Shown here: positions 15,782 to 23,474 of the stretch, piece after piece
How positions within the stretch are numbered: position 1 is the stretch's first letter
How the letters are laid out: each line of letters opens with the position of its first letter
Assembly (NCBI GenBank): GCA_947464515.1
Contig: CANHXF010000002.1
Coordinates: 1 to 27,958 of the forward strand
From: Flavobacteriales bacterium
GTDB taxonomy: Bacteria; Bacteroidota; Bacteroidia; NS11-12g; UBA955
Direction of reading: 5' to 3'
Length of the DNA stretch: 27,958 nt
Notes under the pieces: generated by a model
The model's input: the letters and a program-made list of their open reading frames with translations, nothing else
Told to the model about the DNA's origin: nothing
Databases searched by the model: none
Position numbers and translations under genes: made by a program

Positions 15782-16519
15782 ATGAGGAAATTTCTTACTA
15801 TACTTTGGATAGTTTGGGCGGGTCTATGGTTCGTTGCCGTGTTTTTGTTGATTTATATTCCGTTGTTGTTTTTGTTTATTTCTCCAAAAACCTACAGATA
15901 TGCGCATTATTTACGTCGGTTTTGGGGTACAACCTGTTGTTATTTAGGATTTATCATACCCAAGGTGACATATGAATCGCCATTGCCAAAAAACCAGCAA
16001 TTCGTATTTTGTGCAAATCATATCTCTTACATTGATATTGTATGTTGCGGAAGTTTATTGCCTGGGTTTAACTTCTTTATGGGCAAAGCCGAACTTGCTG
16101 AGATTCCACTTTTTGGCATTTGGTTTAGAACGCTAGATATTGCTGTAAAGCGTTCGAGTATTAAGGGATCATATAGAGCTTATGTAGAGGCAGGCGAGCA
16201 AATGGATAGATTGGGAGCAAATCTTATTATTTATCCTGAAGGCCGAATTCCTCAAGATGCGCCAAAAATTAAATTTCCATTTAAAGCTGGGGCATTTCGT
16301 TTGGCCATTGAAAAGCAAGTGCCGATTGTTCCAATAACATTGCCAGACAATTTGGCCCGTTTTGATCTTGATAATTTTAAGGGATCGCCAGGAAAAATGA
16401 GGATGTTTGTGCATACACCGATTGAAACCAAGGGTTTGTCGTTGGAGGATATCCCCGCACTGCAACAAAAGGTCTATGATGTTATATCTTCACAACTGAA
16501 ATCGGTAGGCGTATTATGA
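15782..16519 (+). CDS. plsC: 1-acyl-sn-glycerol-3-phosphate acyltransferase (PlsC family)
   Basis: 245 residues. Transfers an acyl chain to lysophosphatidic acid to make phosphatidic acid at the inner membrane. Features: N-terminal hydrophobic hairpin (about 5-35), catalytic motif I with His80 and Asp85 in 'NHISYID', and motif III with Glu153 in 'YPEGRIP'. 'IKFPFKAGAFRLAIEKQVPIVPI' (in part) follows, where PlsC proteins keep the KxGA region and motif IV. Some PlsC homologues acylate ornithine or glycerol lipids instead, so the acceptor is inferred from family. Its stop overlaps the gatC start by four bases (ATGA, 16516-16519), which suggests translational coupling. Confidence 0.88.
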   Translation: MRKFLTILWIVWAGLWFVAVFLLIYIPLLFLFISPKTYRYAHYLRRFWGTTCCYLGFIIPKVTYESPLPKNQQFVFCANHISYIDIVCCGSLLPGFNFFMGKAELAEIPLFGIWFRTLDIAVKRSSIKGSYRAYVEAGEQMDRLGANLIIYPEGRIPQDAPKIKFPFKAGAFRLAIEKQVPIVPITLPDNLARFDLDNFKGSPGKMRMFVHTPIETKGLSLEDIPALQQKVYDVISSQLKSVGVL

Positions 16520-16812
16520 AAATCACAGAACAACGCGTTAAGGAATTGGCCCACTTGGCAAGATTGCGTTTTGAGGGTCCTGCATTGGTAAAGATGCAAG
16601 AAGATCTGGAGAAGATTTTAGGGATGTGTGAACAGTTAAAATCTGTTGATACAGAAGGCATTGAACCGTTGATTTATCTTACAGATAGTCATACGATTTT
16701 ACGAGATGACGTTATTGTTCAGACCATCACCCACGAGGAAGCATTGAAAAATGCTCCCAAGAGTGATAGCGATTTCTTTAGGGTTCCCAAAGTAATCGAC
16801 GGCAATGTCTAG
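16516..16812 (+). CDS. gatC: Asp-tRNA(Asn)/Glu-tRNA(Gln) amidotransferase subunit C
   Basis: 98 residues, the normal GatC length. The family pattern is clear: 'RVKELAHLARLRF', 'KMQEDLEKILGMCEQLKSVDTEG', 'LRDDV' and C-terminal 'FFRVPKVID'. GatC wraps around and stabilises GatA in the GatCAB complex, which converts misacylated Glu-tRNA(Gln) (and Asp-tRNA(Asn)) to the amide forms in the cytoplasm. gatA and gatB are not in this window, so the complex is encoded at separate loci. It overlaps plsC by four bases and the following ABC ATPase by eight bases (16805-16812), in the middle of a tightly packed block. Confidence 0.95.
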   Translation: MKITEQRVKELAHLARLRFEGPALVKMQEDLEKILGMCEQLKSVDTEGIEPLIYLTDSHTILRDDVIVQTITHEEALKNAPKSDSDFFRVPKVIDGNV

Positions 16813-17479
16813 GGCATTAATATCGTTATCCAACATTCGAAAAACCTATATTTTGGGTGCACAGACGGTGCATGCTCTAAAAAAAATCGACTTAGACATT
16901 CAAAGAGGTGAATATGTGGCATTGATGGGACCTTCTGGTTCTGGCAAGAGCACATTGATGAACGTGATAGGATGTTTGGATACGCCATCGCAAGGAGAAT
17001 ATTGGCTCAACGACAAGGAGGTCAGTAAGATGAGCGATGTGGATTTGAGCAAGGTTAGAAACGATGAAATCGGATTTGTATTTCAAACTTTCAATTTGCT
17101 TACACGGCTAACGGCACTTGATAACGTTGCGTTGCCTTTAGTGTATGCGGGAATTCCACTAAAAGAACGAAATGAAAGGGCTGCCGAAACTTTAAACAAG
17201 GTAGGACTAGGCGATCGATTTCATCACAAGCCCAACGAATTATCGGGCGGTCAAAGACAGCGGGTTGCGGTGGCCAGGGCATTAATTAATAACCCGAGTT
17301 TATTGCTGGCGGATGAGCCCACGGGAAACTTAGATACACAAACATCGCATGAGATTATGGCCTTGTTTGAGGAAATACATGCTGCTGGAAATACAATTGT
17401 GTTGGTTACACACGAAGAAGACATCGCAAAGCATGCAAAAAAAATCGTGCGCCTCAGAGATGGATTGATTGAACCATGA
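16805..17479 (+). CDS. ABC transporter ATPase, LolD/MacB type
   Basis: 224 residues, a stand-alone nucleotide-binding subunit. Walker A GPSGSGKST (42-50), Q-loop Gln94 in 'FVFQTFNLL', signature LSGGQ (146-150), Walker B 'LLLADEPTGNLD' (Asp170, Glu171) and a conserved H-loop ('LVTHEED') are all intact, so it should be active. The 'FNLLTRLTALDNVALPL' segment and the length place it in the LolD/MacB/FtsE-like group, which drives lipoprotein release or mechanotransmission by MacB-fold permeases. No permease gene lies nearby, so its partner must be elsewhere. In Bacteroidota LolD-like ATPases are often separated from LolC/E-type genes. Start ATG at 16805 overlaps gatC by 8 bases; its stop overlaps the GH3 gene by 4 bases. 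Confidence 0.92.
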   Translation: MSRALISLSNIRKTYILGAQTVHALKKIDLDIQRGEYVALMGPSGSGKSTLMNVIGCLDTPSQGEYWLNDKEVSKMSDVDLSKVRNDEIGFVFQTFNLLTRLTALDNVALPLVYAGIPLKERNERAAETLNKVGLGDRFHHKPNELSGGQRQRVAVARALINNPSLLLADEPTGNLDTQTSHEIMALFEEIHAAGNTIVLVTHEEDIAKHAKKIVRLRDGLIEP

Positions 17480-18978
17480 TTTCTCCCGTAATCAATTGGT
17501 ATTTTAAGCAACGCAGTCAGGATCTGCGTATGAACTTAGAACGCGCTGATCAGAAGCAGGAAGAATTACTTGTAGAGTTAATTGAGCGATTGTCGAATAC
17601 GCGCTATGGAGAAAAATATCAAATTTCAGAGGGCAGTACTTACGATGATTTTCGTGCCAAAGTCCCTGTTGTAGTTTATGAGGATTTAAAACCTTGGATT
17701 GATCGCAATATGGCCGGTGAGCAGCAATTGTTGTGGCCGGGTGATATCGTTTGGTATGCTAAGAGTAGTGGAACGACGAGCAATGTCGCCAAGTTTATTC
17801 CGATGAGCTTTGATAGCTTGGAATACAATCATTATGAGTGCAGCAGAGAAACCCTAACGCAATATTGTTCCTTTTATCCTGAAACGGAAATTTTTAAAGG
17901 CAAGGGTTTGCTGATTGGCGGTAGTCATCGGGTGAATGAGTTAAATCAAAATGCTTATTACGGCGATTTGAGTGCGGTGTTGATGAATCACTTGCCGGCT
18001 TGGGTGAATTGGAAGAGCACGCCAGACATGGAAATTGCCATGATGGAAAATTGGGAGGAGAAATTGGAGAAAATGGCGCAATCGGTTTATCAGGAAAACG
18101 TGACAAGTATGAGCGGTGTTCCCACTTGGACGATGGTGCTTTTAAATAGATTGTTGGAAATCACGGGTAAAAATAACATCCTCGAAATATGGCCAAACTT
18201 AGAGCTCTTTTTGCATGGGGGCGTAAGTTTTGAGCCTTATAAAGATCAATTTAGGTCGCTGATTCCCTCAGACAAAATGCATTACTTCGAAACCTATAAC
18301 GCCAGTGAAGGGTTTTTTGGGTTGCAGGCATCGCCGAATAAATCAGATTTGCTCTTGATGACGCATCATGGAGTTTTTTACGAATTTTATCCGGTTGCCA
18401 AAGGCCCCGAGTTCATTATTCCTTTGAGTGATGTGATTGTTGGGGTGAATTATGCCATGGTCATTACTACGGTGGGCGGATTATGGCGATATATTATTGG
18501 TGATACAGTTGTATTCACAGATACCAAGCCCTACACGTTTAAAATTACGGGGCGAACCAAATTGTTTATCAATGCTTTTGGCGAGGAGTTGGTGATTGAA
18601 AACGCGGAATCGGCCATCGCAATTGCGTCAAAGGAAACCGGCGCGATTGTAACGGATTATTCAGCGGGACCCATTTATTTGTCGGATCAAGCGGATGCGG
18701 GTCATGAATGGCTGATCGAATTTAGCAAGGAGCCCACATCGTTAGAGGAGTTTATTCGAGTGTTGGACTCCGCATTAAAGCAAGCAAATGAGGACTATCA
18801 AGCAAAGCGCCAAGGCGATATCGTAATGAAATTGCCTAAGGTTATTGCGGTGCCAAAGAACACGTTCCATGATTGGTTGAAATCGAAAGGAAAGTTGGGC
18901 GGACAGCACAAAGTGCCTCGTTTGAGTAATGATCGCAAAGTGATTGAGGAAATCAAGGCCTCGATGGGTTTACATTAA
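17476..18978 (+). CDS. GH3 (auxin-responsive promoter) family acyl-adenylating enzyme
   Basis: 500 residues. The three GH3/ANL-type nucleotide motifs are present: phosphate loop SSGTTSNVAK (97-106), 'YNASEGFFG' (274-282, Glu278) and 'GDTVVF...FKITGR' (342-360, Asp343, Arg360), followed by 'FGEEL'. Plant GH3 enzymes adenylate jasmonate, auxin or benzoates and join them to amino acids. Bacterial homologues are widespread in Bacteroidota, but their natural acid and amine substrates are generally unknown. All motifs appear intact, so it is probably an active AMP-forming amide or ester synthetase acting in the cytoplasm. ATGA overlap with the upstream ABC ATPase (17476-17479) suggests coupled translation. 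kbl starts 34 bases downstream with its own promoter-like element. Family assignment is firm; the substrate is not guessable from sequence. Confidence 0.9.
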   Translation: MISPVINWYFKQRSQDLRMNLERADQKQEELLVELIERLSNTRYGEKYQISEGSTYDDFRAKVPVVVYEDLKPWIDRNMAGEQQLLWPGDIVWYAKSSGTTSNVAKFIPMSFDSLEYNHYECSRETLTQYCSFYPETEIFKGKGLLIGGSHRVNELNQNAYYGDLSAVLMNHLPAWVNWKSTPDMEIAMMENWEEKLEKMAQSVYQENVTSMSGVPTWTMVLLNRLLEITGKNNILEIWPNLELFLHGGVSFEPYKDQFRSLIPSDKMHYFETYNASEGFFGLQASPNKSDLLLMTHHGVFYEFYPVAKGPEFIIPLSDVIVGVNYAMVITTVGGLWRYIIGDTVVFTDTKPYTFKITGRTKLFINAFGEELVIENAESAIAIASKETGAIVTDYSAGPIYLSDQADAGHEWLIEFSKEPTSLEEFIRVLDSALKQANEDYQAKRQGDIVMKLPKVIAVPKNTFHDWLKSKGKLGGQHKVPRLSNDRKVIEEIKASMGLH

Positions 18979-18990
18979 CTGTTAAAATCG

Positions 18991-18998
18991 TATTTTTG
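18991..18998 (+). promoter_or_regulatory. Candidate -7 element of the kbl promoter
   Basis: TATTTTTG is an exact TAnnTTTG match 14 bases before the kbl ATG. A near -33 box, TTTA (18969-18972), lies 18 bases upstream, one mismatch from TTTG. It sits between the GH3 stop and kbl. Confidence 0.6.
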
Positions 18999-19010
18999 TC
19001 TTTTAAAGAC
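18998..19010 (+). promoter_or_regulatory. Small inverted repeat at the kbl start region
   Basis: GTCTTT-T-AAAGAC is a perfect 6-bp inverted repeat with a one-base centre. It begins at the last base of the -7 element and covers the predicted transcription start, so it could be an operator. The amino-acid permease promoter has only the left half of this motif. Confidence 0.35.
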
Positions 19011-19012
19011 CT

Positions 19013-20209
19013 ATGTACGGAGCCATTAAACAACACTTGGCGGCTGAGCTGAAAAGCATCGAAGAAGCCGGATTATTCAAAAAAGAACGCATCATTACAA
19101 CCCCGCAAGACGCCGTGATTAAATTGGCAGATGGCAGTGAAGTGGTGAATTTTTGTGCCAATAATTATTTGGGATTAAGCAGTCATCCTCGGGTTCTGGA
19201 GGCAGCCAAACGAGCCATCGATACCCATGGATTTGGTATGAGTAGTGTGCGTTTCATCTGCGGTACCCAAGACATTCACAAAGATTTAGAAGCCAAAATA
19301 GCCGAGTTTTATGGCACAGAGGATACCATTTTATATGCGGCGGCTTTTGACGCGAACGGCGGTGTTTTTGAACCATTGTTGGGTGAGCAGGATGCCATTA
19401 TTTCGGATAGTTTAAACCACGCGTCTATCATTGATGGGGTTCGTTTGTGTAAGGCGATGCGTTTCCGATATGAAAACAACAATATGGCCGACTTGGAAAC
19501 CCAGTTGATTGCGGCTCGTGAAAAAGGAGCCCGATTTATCTTGGTGGTTACCGATGGTGTTTTCTCGATGGATGGTTATGTAGCTCAACTGGATAAAATT
19601 TGTGATTTGGCTGACAAATATGATGCGATGGTGATGACCGATGAATGTCATGCAGCCGGATTCATTGGCGCAACCGGTCGCGGAACACCTGAATATTGCA
19701 ATGTGATGGGTCGGGTTGATATCATCACCGGTACATTGGGTAAAGCTTTGGGCGGTGCCATGGGTGGTTATACTACGGGCAGAAAGGAAATCATCGAACT
19801 ATTACGTCAGAGAAGTCGCCCCTATTTGTTCTCAAATTCATTGGCTCCAAGCATCGTAGGTGCGAGCATCGAGGTATTGAAAATGTTGAATGAAACCACA
19901 TCGTTGCGCGACAAATTGGAGGAGAATGTAAAAAGATTCAAGGCGGGAATTAAGGCCGCTGGGTTTGATATTAAGGATGGCGACAGTGCCATCGTACCCG
20001 TGATGTTGTACGATGCGAAGCTGAGTCAGGATATGGCGAATGCTCTGTTGGCAGAGGGAATTTATGTCATCGGATTTTTCTTCCCTGTGGTACCTAGAGA
20101 TCAAGCGAGAATTCGTGTTCAGTTGAGTGCGGCGCATGAATTTGAGCACATCGACAAGGCAGTTGCAGCATTTACCAAAGTGGGTAAAGCGTTGGGTGTA
20201 ATAGCCTAA
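19013..20209 (+). CDS. kbl: Glycine C-acetyltransferase (2-amino-3-ketobutyrate CoA ligase)
   Basis: 398 residues, as in E. coli Kbl. A PLP enzyme of the alpha-oxoamine synthase family that cleaves 2-amino-3-oxobutyrate with CoA to glycine and acetyl-CoA, the second step of threonine breakdown via threonine dehydrogenase. The PLP lysine is Lys244 in 'TGTLGKALGGAMGG' and the stacking histidine is His136 in 'SLNHASI'; both numbers coincide with E. coli. 'FCANNYLGLSSHP' and 'TDECHAAGFIGATGRGT' are also diagnostic, and the family's 8-amino-7-oxononanoate synthase and serine palmitoyltransferase members fit less well. tdh is not in the window. An amino-acid permease follows 33 bases later with a near-identical promoter start region. 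Confidence 0.96.
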   Translation: MYGAIKQHLAAELKSIEEAGLFKKERIITTPQDAVIKLADGSEVVNFCANNYLGLSSHPRVLEAAKRAIDTHGFGMSSVRFICGTQDIHKDLEAKIAEFYGTEDTILYAAAFDANGGVFEPLLGEQDAIISDSLNHASIIDGVRLCKAMRFRYENNNMADLETQLIAAREKGARFILVVTDGVFSMDGYVAQLDKICDLADKYDAMVMTDECHAAGFIGATGRGTPEYCNVMGRVDIITGTLGKALGGAMGGYTTGRKEIIELLRQRSRPYLFSNSLAPSIVGASIEVLKMLNETTSLRDKLEENVKRFKAGIKAAGFDIKDGDSAIVPVMLYDAKLSQDMANALLAEGIYVIGFFFPVVPRDQARIRVQLSAAHEFEHIDKAVAAFTKVGKALGVIA

Positions 20210-20222
20210 ATCCCTATATTTG
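20192..20222 (+). promoter_or_regulatory. Bacteroidota-type promoter of the first amino-acid permease
   Basis: TTG at 20192-20194, a 20-base spacer, then TATATTTG at 20215-20222, an exact TAnnTTTG. This is the best complete -33/-7 pair in the window. The -33 box lies inside the 3' end of kbl. The permease ATG is 20 bases past the element. Confidence 0.72.
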
Positions 20223-20242
20223 TCTTTTAAGCAAAATCAAAC

Positions 20243-21808
20243 ATGTCTATTTGGAGAAAGAAATCGTTAGATGCATTATTGCAGCAAGCTCAAGGAAGCA
20301 ATTTGAAACGCACATTGGGCGCGGGCAGTTTAATCGCGTTGGGAATTGGAGCAATCATTGGTGCTGGATTGTTCGTTAGAACAGCTGCGGCAGCGACGGA
20401 TGCTGCTGGCTCTGGTGTAACATTATCGTTTATTGTTGCGGCAATTGGTTGTGCCTTTGCAGGATTATGCTATGCAGAATTTGCTGCGATGATACCGATT
20501 TCGGGGAGTGCATATGCCTACAGCTTTGTAACAATGGGCGAGTTGGTTGCATGGGTAATCGGCTGGGCATTAATCATGGAATATGCATTGGGAGCGGCTA
20601 CGGTTTCAATTGCTTGGAGTGAATATTTAAATAACCTGCTGGGGAATTCGATACCCTATCAATGGTGTCACTCGCCATTTGAAAAGCTCTATCAAGCATC
20701 GGCGGATGTAATTACACAAATCCAAGCGTTGCCAGGGAACTGGATAGGAATAGAAAAAGGTTTTTTAAACGCGGATCAATTTGCAAAATTACCAGCAGAT
20801 ATTGTTTCTCAAGTTACTGTCACCTCTGGAATTATGAATATTCCTGCGCTGATAATTCTATTGGCCTTAACATTATTATTAATCAAAGGAACCCAAGAAT
20901 CTGCAACGGTTAACGCTGTCATTGTATTTGTTAAAGTTGCTATAGTTTTGATTTTTATTGTGGTTGGATGGCAATTCATCAAACCTGAAAATCACACACC
21001 TTACTTAATTCCAGAAGGGACAATTGGTCACGAAGGCTTCTTTAAATGGGGTTGGGGTGGTGTACTTGGAGGCGCTGCAATTGTATTTTTCGCATTTATT
21101 GGATTTGATGCGGTAAGTACAACAGCTCAAGAGGCAAAAAACCCGAAAAGAGATATGCCAATCGGTATTTTGGGATCTTTGGCCGTTTGTACGGTTTTGT
21201 ATATTCTTTTTGGTCACGTTCTAACCGGAGTAGCTCATTGGAGTGAATTTGCAACTGCTGGTAAAGAAGCTTCTGTTTCTTATGTGATTAAAACTTATAT
21301 GAGTGGATATGAATGGCTTGGTACAAGTGTAACATTGGCCATTTTGGCAGGATTTTCTTCTGTAATATTAGTAATGTTAATGGGCCAAAGCCGAGTATTT
21401 TATTCAATGAGTCAAGATGGTTTAATTCCCAAAGCCTTTGGTGAATTGCATCCCAAATACAAAACTCCGTTTAAAGCAAACTGGATTTTATTCCTCTTTG
21501 TAGGTGCATTTGCGGCTTTTGTCCCTGGCAGTATTGCGGGAGATTTGACCTCATTCGGAACGTTGTTCGCATTTGTTTTAGTTTGTATTGGAATTTTGTT
21601 GATGCGCAAAACCAATCCAGAGTTAGCAAGACCTTTTAAAACACCGTTGGTGCCTCTAGTGCCAGTGTTGGGTATTTTGGTTTGTACGGCAATGATTATC
21701 GCCTTAGATGCTTTCACTTTGAAAGCAGCGATGGTTTGGATGCTTGTGGGCTTGGTAGTTTATTTTGCCTATTCTCGTAGAAACTCCAATCTAAATAATA
21801 AACCTTAA
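20243..21808 (+). CDS. APC superfamily amino-acid permease, cationic amino-acid transporter (CAT) type
   Basis: 521 residues with about 12 to 14 membrane segments. The first helix has 'GIGAIIGAGLFVRTAAA', the substrate-binding GxG helix of APC transporters. 'FFAFIGFDAVSTTAQEAKNPKRDMP' (in part; helix 6 and following loop) is the CAT/YfnA signature. A larger soluble-looking loop (about residues 135-190, 'PYQWCHSPFEKLY...') lies between helices 4 and 5, longer than in the simplest members. The predicted role is proton-coupled amino-acid uptake across the inner membrane; specificity is not readable from sequence. It has its own promoter (20192-20222) and an intrinsic terminator (21827-21856). 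The position directly after kbl fits amino-acid scavenging. Confidence 0.9.
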   Translation: MSIWRKKSLDALLQQAQGSNLKRTLGAGSLIALGIGAIIGAGLFVRTAAAATDAAGSGVTLSFIVAAIGCAFAGLCYAEFAAMIPISGSAYAYSFVTMGELVAWVIGWALIMEYALGAATVSIAWSEYLNNLLGNSIPYQWCHSPFEKLYQASADVITQIQALPGNWIGIEKGFLNADQFAKLPADIVSQVTVTSGIMNIPALIILLALTLLLIKGTQESATVNAVIVFVKVAIVLIFIVVGWQFIKPENHTPYLIPEGTIGHEGFFKWGWGGVLGGAAIVFFAFIGFDAVSTTAQEAKNPKRDMPIGILGSLAVCTVLYILFGHVLTGVAHWSEFATAGKEASVSYVIKTYMSGYEWLGTSVTLAILAGFSSVILVMLMGQSRVFYSMSQDGLIPKAFGELHPKYKTPFKANWILFLFVGAFAAFVPGSIAGDLTSFGTLFAFVLVCIGILLMRKTNPELARPFKTPLVPLVPVLGILVCTAMIIALDAFTLKAAMVWMLVGLVVYFAYSRRNSNLNNKP

Positions 21809-21826
21809 GTATTATCCATATTTCTG

Positions 21827-21856
21827 AAAAGGCTTGGTAACCCCAGGCCTTTTTTG
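21827..21856 (+). terminator. Intrinsic terminator after the first permease
   Basis: The arms AAAAGGCTTGG (21827-21837) and CCAGGCCTTTT (21843-21853) pair with one U-G wobble around the loop TAACC, and the stem runs into six T (21850-21855). It ends 22 bases before the next permease's ATG. Confidence 0.85.
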
Positions 21857-21877
21857 TAATATTCCGTTTTAAGGAGT

Positions 21878-23470
21878 ATGAGCGCGACGAAAAAATTGGG
21901 ATTATTTGATTCTACACTGCTGGTTTCTGGCAGTATGATAGGGAGTGGGATATTTTTGGTAACATCCGACATGACCAGGCAGCTCGGAAGTGGGCCGTTG
22001 GTATTGTTGGCTTGGTTGTTAACCGGTGTAATCACGCTGATGGCGGCGCTCAGTTTCGGCGAATTGGCGGCGATGATGCCCAATGCCGGCGGTCAGTACA
22101 ATTTTGTAACTCGTATTTATGGAAAACGGATGGGGTTTGTATACGGTTGGGCCGTATTCTCAGTTATTCAAACAGGTGTGATTGCCGCCGTTGCGATGGC
22201 TTTTGCCAAGCATTTGGGGATTTTCACCTGGAACCATGAAAAAGTGGTTTTCAGCTTTGTTTTGTTTGGCGATGGTGAATGTGAAGGCGGCACAACTTTT
22301 AAACTGCTCGCAGGCCAGCTCATAGCCATTGGAAGTATTTTCTTGTTAACGATGATTAATAGTCTCGGTATCCAAGAGGGAAAATGGGTGCAACGCATAT
22401 TTACATTGGCCAAATTGATCGCATTAAGCGCATTGATTATGGGTGGCCTTTATGTTTTATTCGGCGGAAGTCTAAATGGTGTTAAAAACTACTTTTGGGA
22501 AAACATGTCGTCCGGGGCTTCCCATTTTGTGTCGCCAGATGATTCGAATCCACTAAAAACCAATGGTATAAGTGCGAGTGGCGCTCAACTTAACGAGGTT
22601 GTCCCTAATTGGCAATCGTTGGCTGGTATTGGTTTGCTTCTAGCATTTGCCAGCGCCATGGTAGGTAGTTTATTTTCCTCCGATGCTTGGCAGGGAATTA
22701 CGTTTATGTCGGGCGAAGTAGAAAACCCAAGCAAGACGATTCCCAAAGCACTGCTCTACGGCACTTTCATTGTCACAGTGGTGTATTGCCTAGCAAATGT
22801 TGCTTACATGGCTGTATTGCCCCTAAAAGGACTCAATTTGACCGATGCGATGGCCGCTATAGGTCCTGATGGATTGGTAGAGAACTTCAATTTAGGAATT
22901 GCCCATGCAGATCAAGATCGTGTGGGTGTTGCGGCATCTTCGGTGTTGATGGGATCTGCTCACAACGCCGAAGCGGGACTCATGGGTTTAATCTTTATGG
23001 CCACCTTGATTATCGTGAGTACCTTTGGTTGTAACAATGGTTTGATTCTGGCTGGAAGTCGATTGTATAAGGCCATGGCCGACCATGGTTTGTTCTTTAA
23101 AAGTGCGGCAAAACTCAATCGCAAAAATGTCCCAGCCAATGCCCTATGGATGCAGGCTTTTTGGGCAAGTGCCTTGTGCTTGAGTGGTACCTATGGCGAC
23201 CTACTGAGTTATTGCACTTTTGCCTCGCTGCTGTTTTATATCATTACCGTAGCAGGGGTTTTGATCTTGAGAAAGAGAGAACCCGATGCCGAAAGGCCCT
23301 ACAAAGTATGGGGCTACCCTTACCTACCCATCATCTATTTGATTGTTGCGGGCTTTGTTGCACTTGGAATAATCGTAAGTCAGTTTTCAATTGCCATTAC
23401 CGGAATTGGCATCGTAGCATTGGGTTGGCCCATCTATTCGATTTTCTCTAGGCGAAATCAATCGACCTAG
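21878..23470 (+). CDS. APC superfamily amino-acid permease, LAT-like (second of pair)
   Basis: 530 residues, about 12 membrane segments. Helix 1 holds 'SGSMIGSGIFLVTSD', the GSGIF form of the APC substrate motif. 'LSFGELAAMMPNAGGQYNFV' and 'SSDAWQGITFMSGEVENPSKTIP' (in part) are typical of LAT/APC exchangers and uniporters. The loops near residues 208-245 and 320-355 are longer than usual and hydrophilic. It is clearly distinct in sequence from the preceding permease, so it is not a recent duplicate. AAGGAG lies one base before the ATG at 21878, an unusually strong but very close ribosome-binding match for this phylum. No TAnnTTTG is seen in the 70 bases upstream, so it may depend on read-through past the terminator. 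Substrate unknown. Confidence 0.9.
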   Translation: MSATKKLGLFDSTLLVSGSMIGSGIFLVTSDMTRQLGSGPLVLLAWLLTGVITLMAALSFGELAAMMPNAGGQYNFVTRIYGKRMGFVYGWAVFSVIQTGVIAAVAMAFAKHLGIFTWNHEKVVFSFVLFGDGECEGGTTFKLLAGQLIAIGSIFLLTMINSLGIQEGKWVQRIFTLAKLIALSALIMGGLYVLFGGSLNGVKNYFWENMSSGASHFVSPDDSNPLKTNGISASGAQLNEVVPNWQSLAGIGLLLAFASAMVGSLFSSDAWQGITFMSGEVENPSKTIPKALLYGTFIVTVVYCLANVAYMAVLPLKGLNLTDAMAAIGPDGLVENFNLGIAHADQDRVGVAASSVLMGSAHNAEAGLMGLIFMATLIIVSTFGCNNGLILAGSRLYKAMADHGLFFKSAAKLNRKNVPANALWMQAFWASALCLSGTYGDLLSYCTFASLLFYIITVAGVLILRKREPDAERPYKVWGYPYLPIIYLIVAGFVALGIIVSQFSIAITGIGIVALGWPIYSIFSRRNQST

Positions 23471-23474
23471 GAAA

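Noticed and set aside
23447..23472. Weak stem (CTAGG...CCTAG) at the permease/DAHP synthase junction as a shared bidirectional terminator
   Set aside because: Short bulged stem inside the permease coding end with no T run on either strand.
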